From Streptomyces sp. R44 (GTDB taxonomy: Bacteria; Actinomycetota; Actinomycetes; Streptomycetales; Streptomycetaceae), in NCBI RefSeq assembly GCF_041053105.1, contig NZ_CP163444.1, forward strand, positions 930,001-994,000: a stretch of DNA of 64,000 bases, in the 5' to 3' direction. Below are positions 24,954 to 33,581 of the stretch, in pieces. Made by a program: the position numbers and the translations under genes. A model generated the notes under the pieces. That model was not told the origin of the DNA and did not search any database. It was given only the letters and a program-made list of their open reading frames with translations. Numbering within the stretch: the first letter of the stretch is position 1; the number at the start of each line of letters is the position of its first letter.

Positions 24954-26000
24954 TCAGTGCTCCGTCCGGTGGCGATCGCCGTCGCTCCACGCACGAGTGT
25001 CGCGGGGCTCGACGTAGGGTTCCTCGTCCTCGGGCAGTCCGCCGGCGATCGCGCGCTGCCGGGCCATTTCCGCGTCGAATTCCAACCCGAGGAGGAGGGC
25101 GAGGTTGGTGATCCACAGCCACACCAGGAAGATGATCACGCCTGCGAGGGTGCCGTAGATCTTGTTGTAGGAGGCGAAGTTCGAGACGAAGAACGCGAAG
25201 ACCGCCGAGGCCGCCATCCAGATCGCCAGTGCCAGGAAACTGCCGGGCGTCACCCACTTGAAGCCGCGGCCCTTCGCGTTCGGAGCGGCCCAGTACAGAA
25301 TTGCGATCATGACCGTGCCGAGGAGGACCAGTACCGGCCACTTCGCGATCGACCACACGGTCAGGGCGGTGTCCCCGATTCCCAGGGCGTCACCGGCCTG
25401 CCGGGCGAGTGAGCCGGAGAAGACGATGATGAGGGAACTGGCGCAGGCCAGGACCATCAGCGTGACGGTGAGTGCCAGCCGCAGCGGGAGGACCTTCCAC
25501 AGGGGGCGGCCTTCGGGCATGTCGTAGACGGCGTTCGAGGTGCGGATGAACGCGGCGATGTAGCCGGACGCCGACCACACGGCGACGACGATGCCGACGA
25601 CGGCGAGGAGCGATCCGACGCCGGCGTGGCCTTGGAGCTGCTGCACGGCGTCGATGATCACGCCCCGCGCCGAGCCGGGTGCCAGTTTTCGCAGGGTGTC
25701 CAGGATCTGGTTCGTCACGGACTCCCCCGCGATGCCCAGGAGGGACACCAGCACGAGCAGGGCGGGGAAGACGGCCAGGACTCCGTAATAGGTCAGCGCT
25801 GCGGCCCGGTCGGCGAGCTCGTCGTCCCTGAATTCCTTCACGGTGCCGCGCATGACGGCCTTCCACGACCGTTTGGGCAGCTCGGTGGGCCCGTCGGGTT
25901 CCCGCTCCTTCACCTGCGGGCCCGGGCCCGCCGAGTTCTCGTGGCCACTGTCTCCGCGATCGTCGGCCCCGCCCGGTCCTGACTTCGGTGTGCGTGTCAT
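24954..26000 (-). CDS. YihY/BrkB-family inner-membrane protein
   Basis: 348 residues, ATG 26000. A polar N-terminal ~70 residues precede RGTVKEFRDDELADRAAALTYYGVLAVFPALL, the signature start of the YihY/BrkB fold, then six membrane helices, the YKIYGTLAGVIIFLVWLWITNLALLLG block and a charged C-terminus (PEDEEPYVEPRD). The family is widespread, wrongly named ribonuclease BN in old annotations, and has no assigned transport substrate. It lies 157 bases upstream of the holin/DUF3618/DUF4235 operon in the same direction. Confidence 0.87.
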   Translation of the reverse strand: MTRTPKSGPGGADDRGDSGHENSAGPGPQVKEREPDGPTELPKRSWKAVMRGTVKEFRDDELADRAAALTYYGVLAVFPALLVLVSLLGIAGESVTNQILDTLRKLAPGSARGVIIDAVQQLQGHAGVGSLLAVVGIVVAVWSASGYIAAFIRTSNAVYDMPEGRPLWKVLPLRLALTVTLMVLACASSLIIVFSGSLARQAGDALGIGDTALTVWSIAKWPVLVLLGTVMIAILYWAAPNAKGRGFKWVTPGSFLALAIWMAASAVFAFFVSNFASYNKIYGTLAGVIIFLVWLWITNLALLLGLEFDAEMARQRAIAGGLPEDEEPYVEPRDTRAWSDGDRHRTEH

Positions 26001-26247
26001 ACCCTGCGGCTTTCCACCGCCGCGCCACTCATGTCCGCGAGGGCCCACGAGAACCCGGGCCCTGCCCGCGGGGGCGGCCGGGACCGCCCGCGGCACGAGG
26101 CGAGGGCAGGGATGCGTCGGGGCCGGACCGGCCCCCGGTGCAGGCTTCTACAGCCGGCCGTTGCGGCCGAAGGCACGGTAGGGGGCACCTGCCGCGACGC
26201 CCTGGCTTGCTGCGGAAAGACACCCCCAGGCCGTTCGGCGGGGGCGG

Positions 26248-28746
26248 CTATCGGCCGGGCGCGGAAGTACTCACGTCCGCGAAGGTCTTCCAGAGGGTGA
26301 CGAGCGCGAGCAGCTGAGCCACGATGAACGCCAACGAGGCGAAGCGCATCTGGTAGACGTAGGCGACGAGACTGGCGTTGGTCGGCCAGTAGCGGCGCTC
26401 GTCCTGGAAGGTCTGCAGGTCCATCATCAGGCCGGTGCACGTCATCACCGAGCCGAACGCGGCGATCTGGCCGATCAGCGAGGGCAGGGCCCCGCCGAGC
26501 GCTTGGACGATGAGGAAGTCGGCCGTCGCCGGAACGGCGAACGCGATCGTGACGAAGAGGGCCTTCGTCGGCCCGTGGCGGCCCGGCAGGTCACGCCAGA
26601 GCCCCCCGAGGAAGACTCCCCCGACGATCCAGAAGACCTGCCAGATGAGGATCGTCTCCATGATCCAGACGAATCCCGACGCATTCTCCGCGTTCACCTT
26701 CCAGGAGTCTCCCTTCACGACGTAGACCCAGTACAGCAGGCCGGTCGCGGGCAGCCCGATGAAGCACGCGTTGACGGCTCCCCGGCGGGCGTTGCCCCAC
26801 CACGTGGGCATCGGGCCACACGCGAAGGGAAGATCGGCGGGTCTCACTCCGGCCGGCAACGCCTGGTCCAGTCGGTCGATCTCGGCCTCGATCGACTGCC
26901 GCTCGGCGGAACGCTCCCCCGGGTTCGACGTGCTGAGTTGGCCGAGGCGCGTCTGGAGCTCCCGGAACCGGCGCGCCAGGCGCAGCACGTCGGCTCTGTC
27001 GGTCAGCGAGATCGTCCTTCCCAGCGGCGCGTTGTCGGCGAAGGGCTGTTCCAGTACGGAGAAGGACGCCCCGAGCGCGAGTACTCCCCAGGCGGTGCCC
27101 AGGCACAGCAGCAGGGTGAGGGCGTAGGCGGAGAAGCCGAAGTAGTACGCGGGGGGCGCGAAGGTGATGGCGAAGAGGACCGCGAGCAGGAACTTCTCCG
27201 CAGGCGCGGGTGTGAACGCGCCCTCCTCGTGCTGTTCGACCCGGCAGACCCGCAGGACGCCCAGCACGGGCAGCGGCGCCAGGATGCTGACGAGGACCAG
27301 CAGCGGATCCAGAATGCTCGCCGGGAAGTACTGCCACCAGGAGTCGAGCGTGTCCACCCACAGCGCCCGGTGATCAGGCGACCGTGGATCGGCGAGCCAG
27401 CTGATCCGCCCCCAGTAGCGGTCGAAGGCGAGATAGGCCCACAGGAGGGTCGCTGCCGCTGCCGCCACGGCAATGGTGACCATCAGGCGAGCCGGGATCC
27501 GTGTCTCTCTGATCAGGAGCATCCGCTGCCCTGCTGCGATGACACCGATCCAGCACACTGCCGTCAGTGCCGCGCAGGCCACGGCCGCCACGGTCCAGCC
27601 CGGAGTGGACAGGTACTGGTCGGCTGTCGGGAGCAGGGTCCAGTCGAGCACCTCCGCAGCCACGTACCAGCCCAGTACTCCCAGGACGAGTGCGCCCACA
27701 CTGAGGAGGAGACGCTTCGACCGACTGCCGAACAGACACAGCGCGGGTCCGAGGAGAGCCAGAACGAAGACCGCGACGGTCGGTTCGTAATCGTGGTACC
27801 AGCCCCCCAACTTCTGGAACCACCGGTAGAGGTTGTCATGGAGATAGACGAGCACGCCCAGGAACATCAGGAGGATCGCCCACCACCGCAGATAGCGCAG
27901 TGCGCTCGACTCCACGGCTGTCGTCGGACCGGCCAGAGTGCGCCTCAATCGCCGACCCGCGACGAGCAACAACGCACCTGAGGCGACGTACCAGAACGCT
28001 GCCGAGGCACTGTAGATGCCCCACGTCTCCCAAACCTGCCAGGGTTCCTCCGTGGTGGTCGTGATGAAATCCCAATGCTGCACCGCGGGTGGGCGGAAAG
28101 TGACCGTGGGATTCTGGTCCGGCTGCTTGTGCTGCCAGCTCAGTCTCGTTCCGCCCTCGCCGAAGGCCGGCCGAGGGCTGGCCGTCAGGGCGCCCCGTCC
28201 GCCCAGGTCGACCTGAACCCTGTCCCAGTCGGCGCCCTTCAGAGCATCGGAAGGGCGCAACGCGATGCGCCAGTTCTCCTTCGAGACGGTCAGCACCCAG
28301 GGGCCGACAGCGTCGGAGGAGTTGAACTGGACCCACGTGGAAGCCTCGTAGTGAACCTTGACCCGCTGACCGTCGGCCTTCACGGTCACCGGCTTGAACC
28401 GCCACTCGTCATCACGGAAGTCGTTCCACTCGTCCGTGGGCTTGCCCACCAGGCACGCCAGGGCTGACCGATAGGCCGGTGAATGGGCGTCCAGGAGCAG
28501 GTCGGAGGCGTGCGTCCAGCCGGCGGGCACGCTGATGTCCATGGTGCTCGTGACCATGCTGAAGTCGTTGCCACGGTGCTGGAACTCGGCCAGCGCCGTG
28601 ACCTCAGCCGTCTTGAGCTGGTCGGCTCGGCAGCCCGTCGGGGTGCCCTCAGCAGCGGCGGCTACCCCCACCGCGGGCAGAACGAGACAGAGAAGCAGCA
28701 GAAGAACACGCAGGCAGCGCGGAGCGGACCAGCCGGAACGGATCAC
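26248..28746 (-). CDS. Large multi-span membrane protein with extracytoplasmic domain (possibly DUF6185)
   Basis: About 832 residues from GTG 28746. A signal-anchor LRVLLLLLCLVLPAVGVAAAA is followed by a ~220-residue soluble domain (starting TGCRADQLKTAEVTALAEF) predicted outside the cell, then some twelve or more membrane helices. A cytoplasmic loop near residues 570-650 is charged and coiled-coil-like (RELQTRLGQL, SIEAEIDRLDQAL). It resembles a large Streptomyces family I believe is DUF6185, but the name is from memory. Function unknown; a transporter or sensor are both possible. It is monocistronic, 247 bases upstream of YihY. Confidence 0.68.
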   Translation of the reverse strand: MIRSGWSAPRCLRVLLLLLCLVLPAVGVAAAAEGTPTGCRADQLKTAEVTALAEFQHRGNDFSMVTSTMDISVPAGWTHASDLLLDAHSPAYRSALACLVGKPTDEWNDFRDDEWRFKPVTVKADGQRVKVHYEASTWVQFNSSDAVGPWVLTVSKENWRIALRPSDALKGADWDRVQVDLGGRGALTASPRPAFGEGGTRLSWQHKQPDQNPTVTFRPPAVQHWDFITTTTEEPWQVWETWGIYSASAAFWYVASGALLLVAGRRLRRTLAGPTTAVESSALRYLRWWAILLMFLGVLVYLHDNLYRWFQKLGGWYHDYEPTVAVFVLALLGPALCLFGSRSKRLLLSVGALVLGVLGWYVAAEVLDWTLLPTADQYLSTPGWTVAAVACAALTAVCWIGVIAAGQRMLLIRETRIPARLMVTIAVAAAAATLLWAYLAFDRYWGRISWLADPRSPDHRALWVDTLDSWWQYFPASILDPLLVLVSILAPLPVLGVLRVCRVEQHEEGAFTPAPAEKFLLAVLFAITFAPPAYYFGFSAYALTLLLCLGTAWGVLALGASFSVLEQPFADNAPLGRTISLTDRADVLRLARRFRELQTRLGQLSTSNPGERSAERQSIEAEIDRLDQALPAGVRPADLPFACGPMPTWWGNARRGAVNACFIGLPATGLLYWVYVVKGDSWKVNAENASGFVWIMETILIWQVFWIVGGVFLGGLWRDLPGRHGPTKALFVTIAFAVPATADFLIVQALGGALPSLIGQIAAFGSVMTCTGLMMDLQTFQDERRYWPTNASLVAYVYQMRFASLAFIVAQLLALVTLWKTFADVSTSAPGR

Positions 28747-28834
28747 CGTGCCAGGATCCCCCGCAGCGGCGCGCACGATGCCGCGCGACGCCTCGACGCG
28801 CAGGAACGTCCACTCCAGCGGCCGTGTGGCGTCA

Positions 28835-28903
28835 GCTCGCTCGGAATCAGCCCTGCCCCCGTGACCTTCGCGGCGGCAGCGTCGATACTGCCGAGGACGG
28901 GAA
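28835..28903 (+). repeat. Left copy of 69-bp direct repeat
   Basis: 69 bases from GCTCGCTCGGAATCAG to GAGGACGGGAA. An almost identical copy (66 of 69 positions) in the same orientation lies at 43429-43497. The three differences are C/T at offset 19, C/A at 25 and G/A at 45. No tRNA or clear gene end overlaps it. It may mark the left edge of an acquired segment. Confidence 0.8.
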
Positions 28904-28980
28904 AGGCTGTCCGCCCCCAGCAGGGCCGAGTGCCAGGGGGCGCACGGAGCGTCGGGCCGCCCCTCGCCGGAGCGTGCTGC

Positions 28981-29290
28981 TCATTCCGTGTATTGGCGGC
29001 ATTCGCCGGTGAAGACGACGGCGATCTCGGCTTCGAGCAGGGGAACGTCGAATCGGGTGACGGCTTGTCCCGCGGCGCCCTCGGGTTCGCGGTAGACCTG
29101 GAGTGCGAGCCCTTCCCTCACGGCTGCGAGGCGTACCGCGGCGGACTGCGGGTCCAGGTGCTCATCGACCTCGCCGCACTCCTTGCCGTTGTGGACGACG
29201 CGGGCGATGTCCTCGCGCAGCCGCCGGGCGCTCTCGGTGTCGACCTCGGCCAGGGCGGGGGCGTCCGAGGGCGCGGGCCACGCGGTACTC
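28981..29290 (-). pseudogene. TetR-family regulator, C-terminal remnant
   Basis: The last ~100 codons read SARRLREDIARVVHNGKE, then VRLAAVREGLALQVYREPEG and a normal end at TGA 28983-28981. This is the ligand-binding C-terminus of BetI-like TetR repressors. The N-terminal DNA-binding helix-turn-helix is missing: upstream of about 29290 the frame runs into the antisense of the serine-hydrolase remnant. A deletion has removed the 5' half, so no functional repressor is made. Confidence 0.65.
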
Positions 29291-29309
29291 GGAGCGGCGG
29301 AGCCCGTCC

Positions 29310-30100
29310 AGAGGGCACCGGCAGAGGCGAACCCACCTGCTCCGGCGAAGCGTTTCGCGGCCATGGACGCGTACGTGCGCGAACGCATGCAGGGCACCCG
29401 AACCCCCGGGCTCGCCTACGCCGTGGTCGGCCCCGACGGCCCGGTCCACGCGCGGTCCTGGGGTACGGACGGGAACGGCGAGCCGGTCACGGCCTCCACC
29501 CCCTTCCTGTGGGGATCGGTCGCCAAACCGATCACCGCCAGCGCCGTGATCACGCTCGTGCAGGACGGACGGCTCCGGCTCGACGACCTGGCCGTCGACC
29601 ACCTGCAGGCCTTCCGCTTCGGCGGACCGGACCACGCCACGGCCTCCTCCACGACAGCGCCGTCATGGACGTCGGTTTCGGCGCGGCCCGCATCCGCGCC
29701 GAGGGAAGGAACCGCCCCCGAACCCCCCTCCGCCACGATGTACTACGCGACCGTCTGGGGTCTCACCGCCCTGGCCCTCGTCCTCCTCGCGGAAGCTCTC
29801 CACTCGTTCCGCCTGCTCCGCCGTGGGGGTTCGCGGCGTCTCGCCCCCACTGTCCTGTGGTGTCTCGCCGGTGGCGCTCCCTCGGCCGCTCTGGTGGCGG
29901 CCCTCGGCCGCGTCGGTTCCGGGGCACTGTGGACCTGGACGCCTGACGCGTTCACCGTGGTCTGTGTGGCGTCCGCCGCAGGGGCCGCCGTCATCGCCCT
30001 GCGGCTCGGGGCTGCCATGCGTGCCGGCAGAGGCGGTACAGGGCGTCGTGCCCTGTCGATGCGCGGATCGACCGAACGACGCAGAGCGCTCAGGCGGTGA
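29310..30100 (+). pseudogene. Beta-lactamase-family serine hydrolase with internal deletion
   Basis: An open frame that joins two ends of a larger gene. The 5' part encodes MDAYVRERMQGTRTPGLAYAV and LWGSVAKPITASAVITLVQDG, the S-x-x-K active-site block of class C beta-lactamase/esterase proteins. After FRFGGPDHA the reading turns into low-complexity Ser/Ala/Pro, and from about 29740 it resumes as the C-terminal membrane region (YYATVWGLTALALVLLAEALHS). The Y-x-N and H/K-x-G motifs are absent and no signal peptide or proper start precedes it. Abutting a beheaded TetR gene, it records at least two deletions. Confidence 0.6.
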
Positions 30101-30448
30101 TCGCGAAGACAGGCATGGCGATGCAGAGGGCGAGGAGGCCGATGCGTCCGCGCGGCGTCCGGCCCGGCCACCCGCGTGACCGTGACCTCGAACGCGACCG
30201 AACAAGTCGCAGCCTCGCTGGCCTGGCCGACGCCCGTGGTCGGCGCGGCCCCTCGAGGGCGGCCACGGTCAGGGCACCGGCGCCGAGTCTTCTTCGGAGT
30301 GAAAGGGACATGGCTCCGATCCCTTCTGCCCGGTTGATCGAGGCACAACCGAGCCCCGAGAGCGGGTGGTTGCCCAGGCAGTCAGATCCAGGGTTGATCC
30401 ATTCCGAGCGGCTCGATCAATGAGTCGACCGCGGGTCCCAGGACCCGG
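30101..30448. other. Gene-poor stretch
   Basis: No convincing gene. On the minus strand the bases next to 30090 encode a short hydrophobic end (GRIGLLALCIAMPVFAITA) that may be the tail of a lost membrane protein. A 9-bp inverted repeat TTGATCGAG / CTCGATCAA is split over 30334-30342 and 30412-30420, near the end of the WYL regulator gene; its spacing is wide and its role unclear. Confidence 0.35.
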
Positions 30449-31156
30449 TCAGGTCCCGTACACCCGCGAGCCCTGGCCCTCCGTCAGGCACCGTGCACTC
30501 CACCACAGGCGTAGCTCGAACCCCGCGGGCGGCTCGACGAAGCGTGCAGCGGAAGGGCGTACGGCAGCCAGCTCTGCCAGGGCGTACGCCCGGATGTCGT
30601 GGCCGCAGCCCGCCACCGTGTGCCAGTGGCCGGCCTCCAGCACGATTCCGTACGGCATCAGCGTCCGTTCCGTCCCGTCCGAGCATGCGGCCCGTACCGC
30701 CGTCGACTCCTTCACCGCCTGGGTCAGTGCGGGGAGAAGCTCCGTGCCGGGGGCCGCCGGCTCCCACGACGTCGCGTCCAGCAGGAAGCGCTGGCCTATT
30801 CGGGCGGCCCGCTCGCCCATTCCCGGCGGTAGCGCCGCGGCCATCTTCAGGCGGGCGGCCATCGCCTCCGCGCCGAAGCCAAGGTCCGTCGCCGGTCCCT
30901 GAGGCGGGAGCATGAACAGCGTCTCCGCCTCGCAGTCCGTGAGGCCGGTCAGCCTGCTGCGGTAGCCGTCCACCAGCCGGTAGCCGCCGTCCAGCCCGCC
31001 GTGGCCGTACACCGGCACCCCAGCCGCCTGCAGCGACGCGATGTCGCGGTACACCGTCCGTACGGACGTCTCCAGCTCCTGCGCGAGCTGCCGAGCCGTC
31101 ATCCGGTCCCGGGTCTGCAGCAGGAGCTGCATCGACAGCAGACGGCTCGCCCGCAC
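30449..31156 (-). CDS. YafY-type HTH/WYL-domain transcriptional regulator
   Basis: 235 residues, GTG 31156. The N-terminal HTH (RLLSMQLLLQTRDRMTARQLAQ and SVRTVYRDIASLQAAGVPV) is the DeoR-like HTH_11 of the YafY family, followed by GGLDGGYRLVDGYR and a shortened WYL region (LMPYGIVLEAGHWHTVAGCGH) in which the canonical W-Y-L reads G-I-V/H-W-H. WYL regulators often sense oligonucleotides or small ligands. In Streptomyces this subtype typically controls the divergently transcribed neighbour, here the gene at 31254, only 97 bases away. Confidence 0.83.
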   Translation of the reverse strand: MRASRLLSMQLLLQTRDRMTARQLAQELETSVRTVYRDIASLQAAGVPVYGHGGLDGGYRLVDGYRSRLTGLTDCEAETLFMLPPQGPATDLGFGAEAMAARLKMAAALPPGMGERAARIGQRFLLDATSWEPAAPGTELLPALTQAVKESTAVRAACSDGTERTLMPYGIVLEAGHWHTVAGCGHDIRAYALAELAAVRPSAARFVEPPAGFELRLWWSARCLTEGQGSRVYGT

Positions 31157-31253
31157 CCTGAACTCCCCTCACCGGCCGACAACCGGTAACCCGTCCCCTG
31201 ACCACGCTCCAGACTGACACAGGATGGCAGTCGGTCCCGCCTACCGTCCAAAC

Positions 31254-31751
31254 ATGACCTACCACCCGAAGCACATACGCTCCCTCCCCCCGCTCACGCT
31301 CCGCGGACGGCAGATGAAGCTCTACCACGTGACCAACGAACCCGGCACCGAACTCCCCGCCGAGATCACCGACGCCGCTCATGCCGCGGCCGCGGAGATG
31401 GTCGTCGCACCCGACGACGGAACCCCGCCGGTGGGCTGGCTGGTCCTGCACCAAGGGCGCGACGCGATGTACCTGTGCGTCTACAGCTGGGTCTGGGACA
31501 ACGTCGTACTCACCCGTACCGCCTCCGCGGGCGAGCCCCATCTCGGCGGCACCGCTGGCGATTTGAGCCGTTACGTCGTCAACACCGAGCCGTACACCGG
31601 CTGCGTCTGGGAGCTGCCGGTCCTGGGCCACGAGCGCACGTCCTTCGTCCGGCACATTCTGCAGCCCCCGGCCCCCGACATCGCGGCCTACCTCGCCGAT
31701 GCCCTCGCGGACGGGCCGACGGACCAGCCGCTGGCCGACACGGTGCGCTGA
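31254..31751 (+). CDS. Hypothetical protein divergent from WYL regulator
   Basis: 165 residues from ATG 31254 (MTYHPKHIRSLPPL). The protein is soluble, mildly acidic, with MKLYHVTNEPG, GWLVLHQGRDAMYLCVYSWVWDN and the conserved-looking GCVWELPVLGHERTSFVRHIL. No domain name comes to mind, but proteins of this kind repeatedly sit opposite YafY/WYL regulators in Streptomyces, so it is the probable regulatory target. An upstream in-frame ATG at 31224 is possible, but the intergenic space would then shrink to 67 bases. Confidence 0.6.
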   Translation: MTYHPKHIRSLPPLTLRGRQMKLYHVTNEPGTELPAEITDAAHAAAAEMVVAPDDGTPPVGWLVLHQGRDAMYLCVYSWVWDNVVLTRTASAGEPHLGGTAGDLSRYVVNTEPYTGCVWELPVLGHERTSFVRHILQPPAPDIAAYLADALADGPTDQPLADTVR

Positions 31752-31994
31752 CCGGGCCGTCTTTCGGATCTTGCCGGATCCCACGTCGTCCCGCACGCCG
31801 ATCGCTCACACCGGACGACGCTTCTGAGGCGTACGGCTCCGGCGGCGACGGATTCGCCGTGCAGGATGCCAACAACCTCGTCATCTGGCCGTTTCCGCGC
31901 CGGCATAGCCCGCAGCTGACCGAACTCGGCTCTCGCCGAGGGGACTCTGCTCGCATCGACGTATGCGCCATTCGCCCGTCTTCTGAGAGGAATC

Positions 31995-33323
31995 ATGCAA
32001 AAGATATCGAGGCTCTTCGCCTTCATCGGTGCCATCGCCCTGGCCATCGGCATCACTGTCATCGGCAGCAGCCCGGCGTCAGCCTGGGAAGGGGTCGGGT
32101 ACCAGATCCAGAACAAGGCGACCGGCCTGTGCCTGACCGGGACGTCCGACACACCGACCGCCATCAACCCGGTGTACGAGGCACCTTGTGGCAGCAAGCC
32201 TACGCAGTACTGGGGCAACTGGACGAACATGCTGGTCCTGCTGGACTCCGGCGCGTACAACATCTGCCTGACCGCGAACAGTTACGGCGACCTGTACACC
32301 ACGGGCTGTCAGGCCGACGGTGACACGGGTTGGAGCTACGGTGGCCAGGGATGGAAGTACGGGACGCTCGAGGGCGACTACACCACGCTCTACAGTGGCG
32401 GCCCGGGTTGCTACGTGCAGGCACTTTCCGGCCCCGCCTACTGCATGAAGGGCTTCACCGGAGACGACAAGCAGTTCCGGTTCATGGAGATCAACCTCAA
32501 GTACATCACCGACTCGGATGACAACGGGCGGGTGCGGTTCGCGGACTTCGACGGTGACGGCAAGTCCGACTACATCACCCTCGCGAGTGGTGGCGCGGTG
32601 TCGGTGTGGCTGAACCGGGGCGGCGACGGGCACGGCGGCTGGCAGGAACTCGGACAGATCGCCACCGGCGCCACCAACGACCGGACCCGGGTGCGGTTCG
32701 CGGACTTCGACGGTGACGGCAGGGCCGACTACCTCGTGATCGCCGACAGTGGCGCGGTGTCGGTGTGGCTGAACCGGGGCGGCGACGGGCACGGCGGCTG
32801 GCAGGAACTCGGACAGATCGCCACCGGAGCCACCAACGACCGAAGCAGAGTCAAGATCGCGGACTTCGACGGTGACGGCAAAGCCGACTACATCAGGGTC
32901 GCCGACAGTGGCGCGGTGTCGGTGTGGCTGAACCGGGGCGGCGACGGGCACGGCGGCTGGCAGGAACTCGGACAGGTCGCCACCGGAGCCACGCGCTACC
33001 AGACCCGCGTGCGGCTGGCCGACTTCGACGGGGACCGCAAGGCCGACTACGCCACCATCGGCGCGAACGGTTCTGTGCAGGTGTACCTCAACCGGGGCGG
33101 CGACGGCCGCGGCGGCTGGCAGGAGCTCGGACAGGTCGCCGCCGGCGTCACCACCGAGCAGAGCCGGGTCAGGTTCGCCGACTTCACCGGCGACGGCCAC
33201 GCCGACTTCATCCTCACCGACGTCAAGAGCGGCGCCACGAGCGTCTGGGCCTGGAACGGCGGCGACGGCCGCGGCGGCTGGCAGCAGCTCGGACAGGTCG
33301 CCACCGGCGTCGCGATCGGCTGA
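31995..33323 (+). CDS. Secreted protein with ricin-like domain and five FG-GAP repeats
   Basis: 442 residues. A Sec signal peptide (MQKISRLFAFIGAIALAIGI, cleavage likely after SPASA) is followed by a ~140-residue domain with paired cysteines and GLCLTG, YNICLTAN and GPGCYVQAL, reminiscent of ricin-type beta-trefoil units. Then come five 53-residue FG-GAP/VCBS-like repeats, each with a calcium loop of the DFDGDGKxD type; loops four (DFDGDRKAD) and five (DFTGDGHAD) are degenerate. The product should be an extracellular, calcium-stabilised beta-propeller-like or carbohydrate-binding protein. A remnant FG-GAP unit and a second FG-GAP protein follow downstream. Confidence 0.82.
   Translation: MQKISRLFAFIGAIALAIGITVIGSSPASAWEGVGYQIQNKATGLCLTGTSDTPTAINPVYEAPCGSKPTQYWGNWTNMLVLLDSGAYNICLTANSYGDLYTTGCQADGDTGWSYGGQGWKYGTLEGDYTTLYSGGPGCYVQALSGPAYCMKGFTGDDKQFRFMEINLKYITDSDDNGRVRFADFDGDGKSDYITLASGGAVSVWLNRGGDGHGGWQELGQIATGATNDRTRVRFADFDGDGRADYLVIADSGAVSVWLNRGGDGHGGWQELGQIATGATNDRSRVKIADFDGDGKADYIRVADSGAVSVWLNRGGDGHGGWQELGQVATGATRYQTRVRLADFDGDRKADYATIGANGSVQVYLNRGGDGRGGWQELGQVAAGVTTEQSRVRFADFTGDGHADFILTDVKSGATSVWAWNGGDGRGGWQQLGQVATGVAIG
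32529..33320 (+). repeat. 159-bp tandem repeat inside the FG-GAP gene
   Basis: Five in-frame units of 53 codons. Units one to three are nearly identical at the DNA level over the block GGCGCGGTGTCGGTGTGGCT onward, which starts at 32592, 32751 and 32910, exactly 159 bp apart. Such identity points to recent duplication or gene conversion and permits copy-number change. Confidence 0.85.
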
Positions 33324-33410
33324 TCGGGCGCGCGAGGCCAGGTCCGAAGAAGCCCGTGGCCTCCACCCTGCCGGCGCCGGCATCCGTGTCGCTCGCTACC
33401 ACTTTGCCGG

Positions 33411-33557
33411 CGTCGGCGGACGACTGGTTCGGGATCGCAACGACGTCATCAACCCCAACGGCTCCCTCACCACCGACCTCAACAACGACGGTGACGGACA
33501 CGGCGGCTGGAGCGATTACGGCCGGACCGCCACCGGAGCATCAACCACCAACCCCGC
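33411..33557 (+). pseudogene. Orphan FG-GAP repeat fragment
   Basis: One frame reads NDVINPNGSLTTDLNNDGDG, then HGGWSDYGRTATGAS, an unmistakable end of one FG-GAP unit, without start codon or the preceding calcium loop. It lies between the two FG-GAP genes and is probably the scar of a recombination between repeats or of a third lost gene. Confidence 0.6.
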
Positions 33558-33581
33558 CTCTCCCAATCATGGAATCATCAC

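Noticed and set aside
28835..28903. 69-bp repeat considered as a tRNA 3' end used as att site
   Set aside because: No TψC-arm-like GGTTCGAATCC or acceptor pairing can be formed.
30090..30311. A 73-codon minus-strand frame starting MSLSLRRRLGAGAL with a hydrophobic end
   Set aside because: Arg/Ser-rich middle, weak codon bias and no ribosome-binding site; at best the very end is a membrane-protein remnant.
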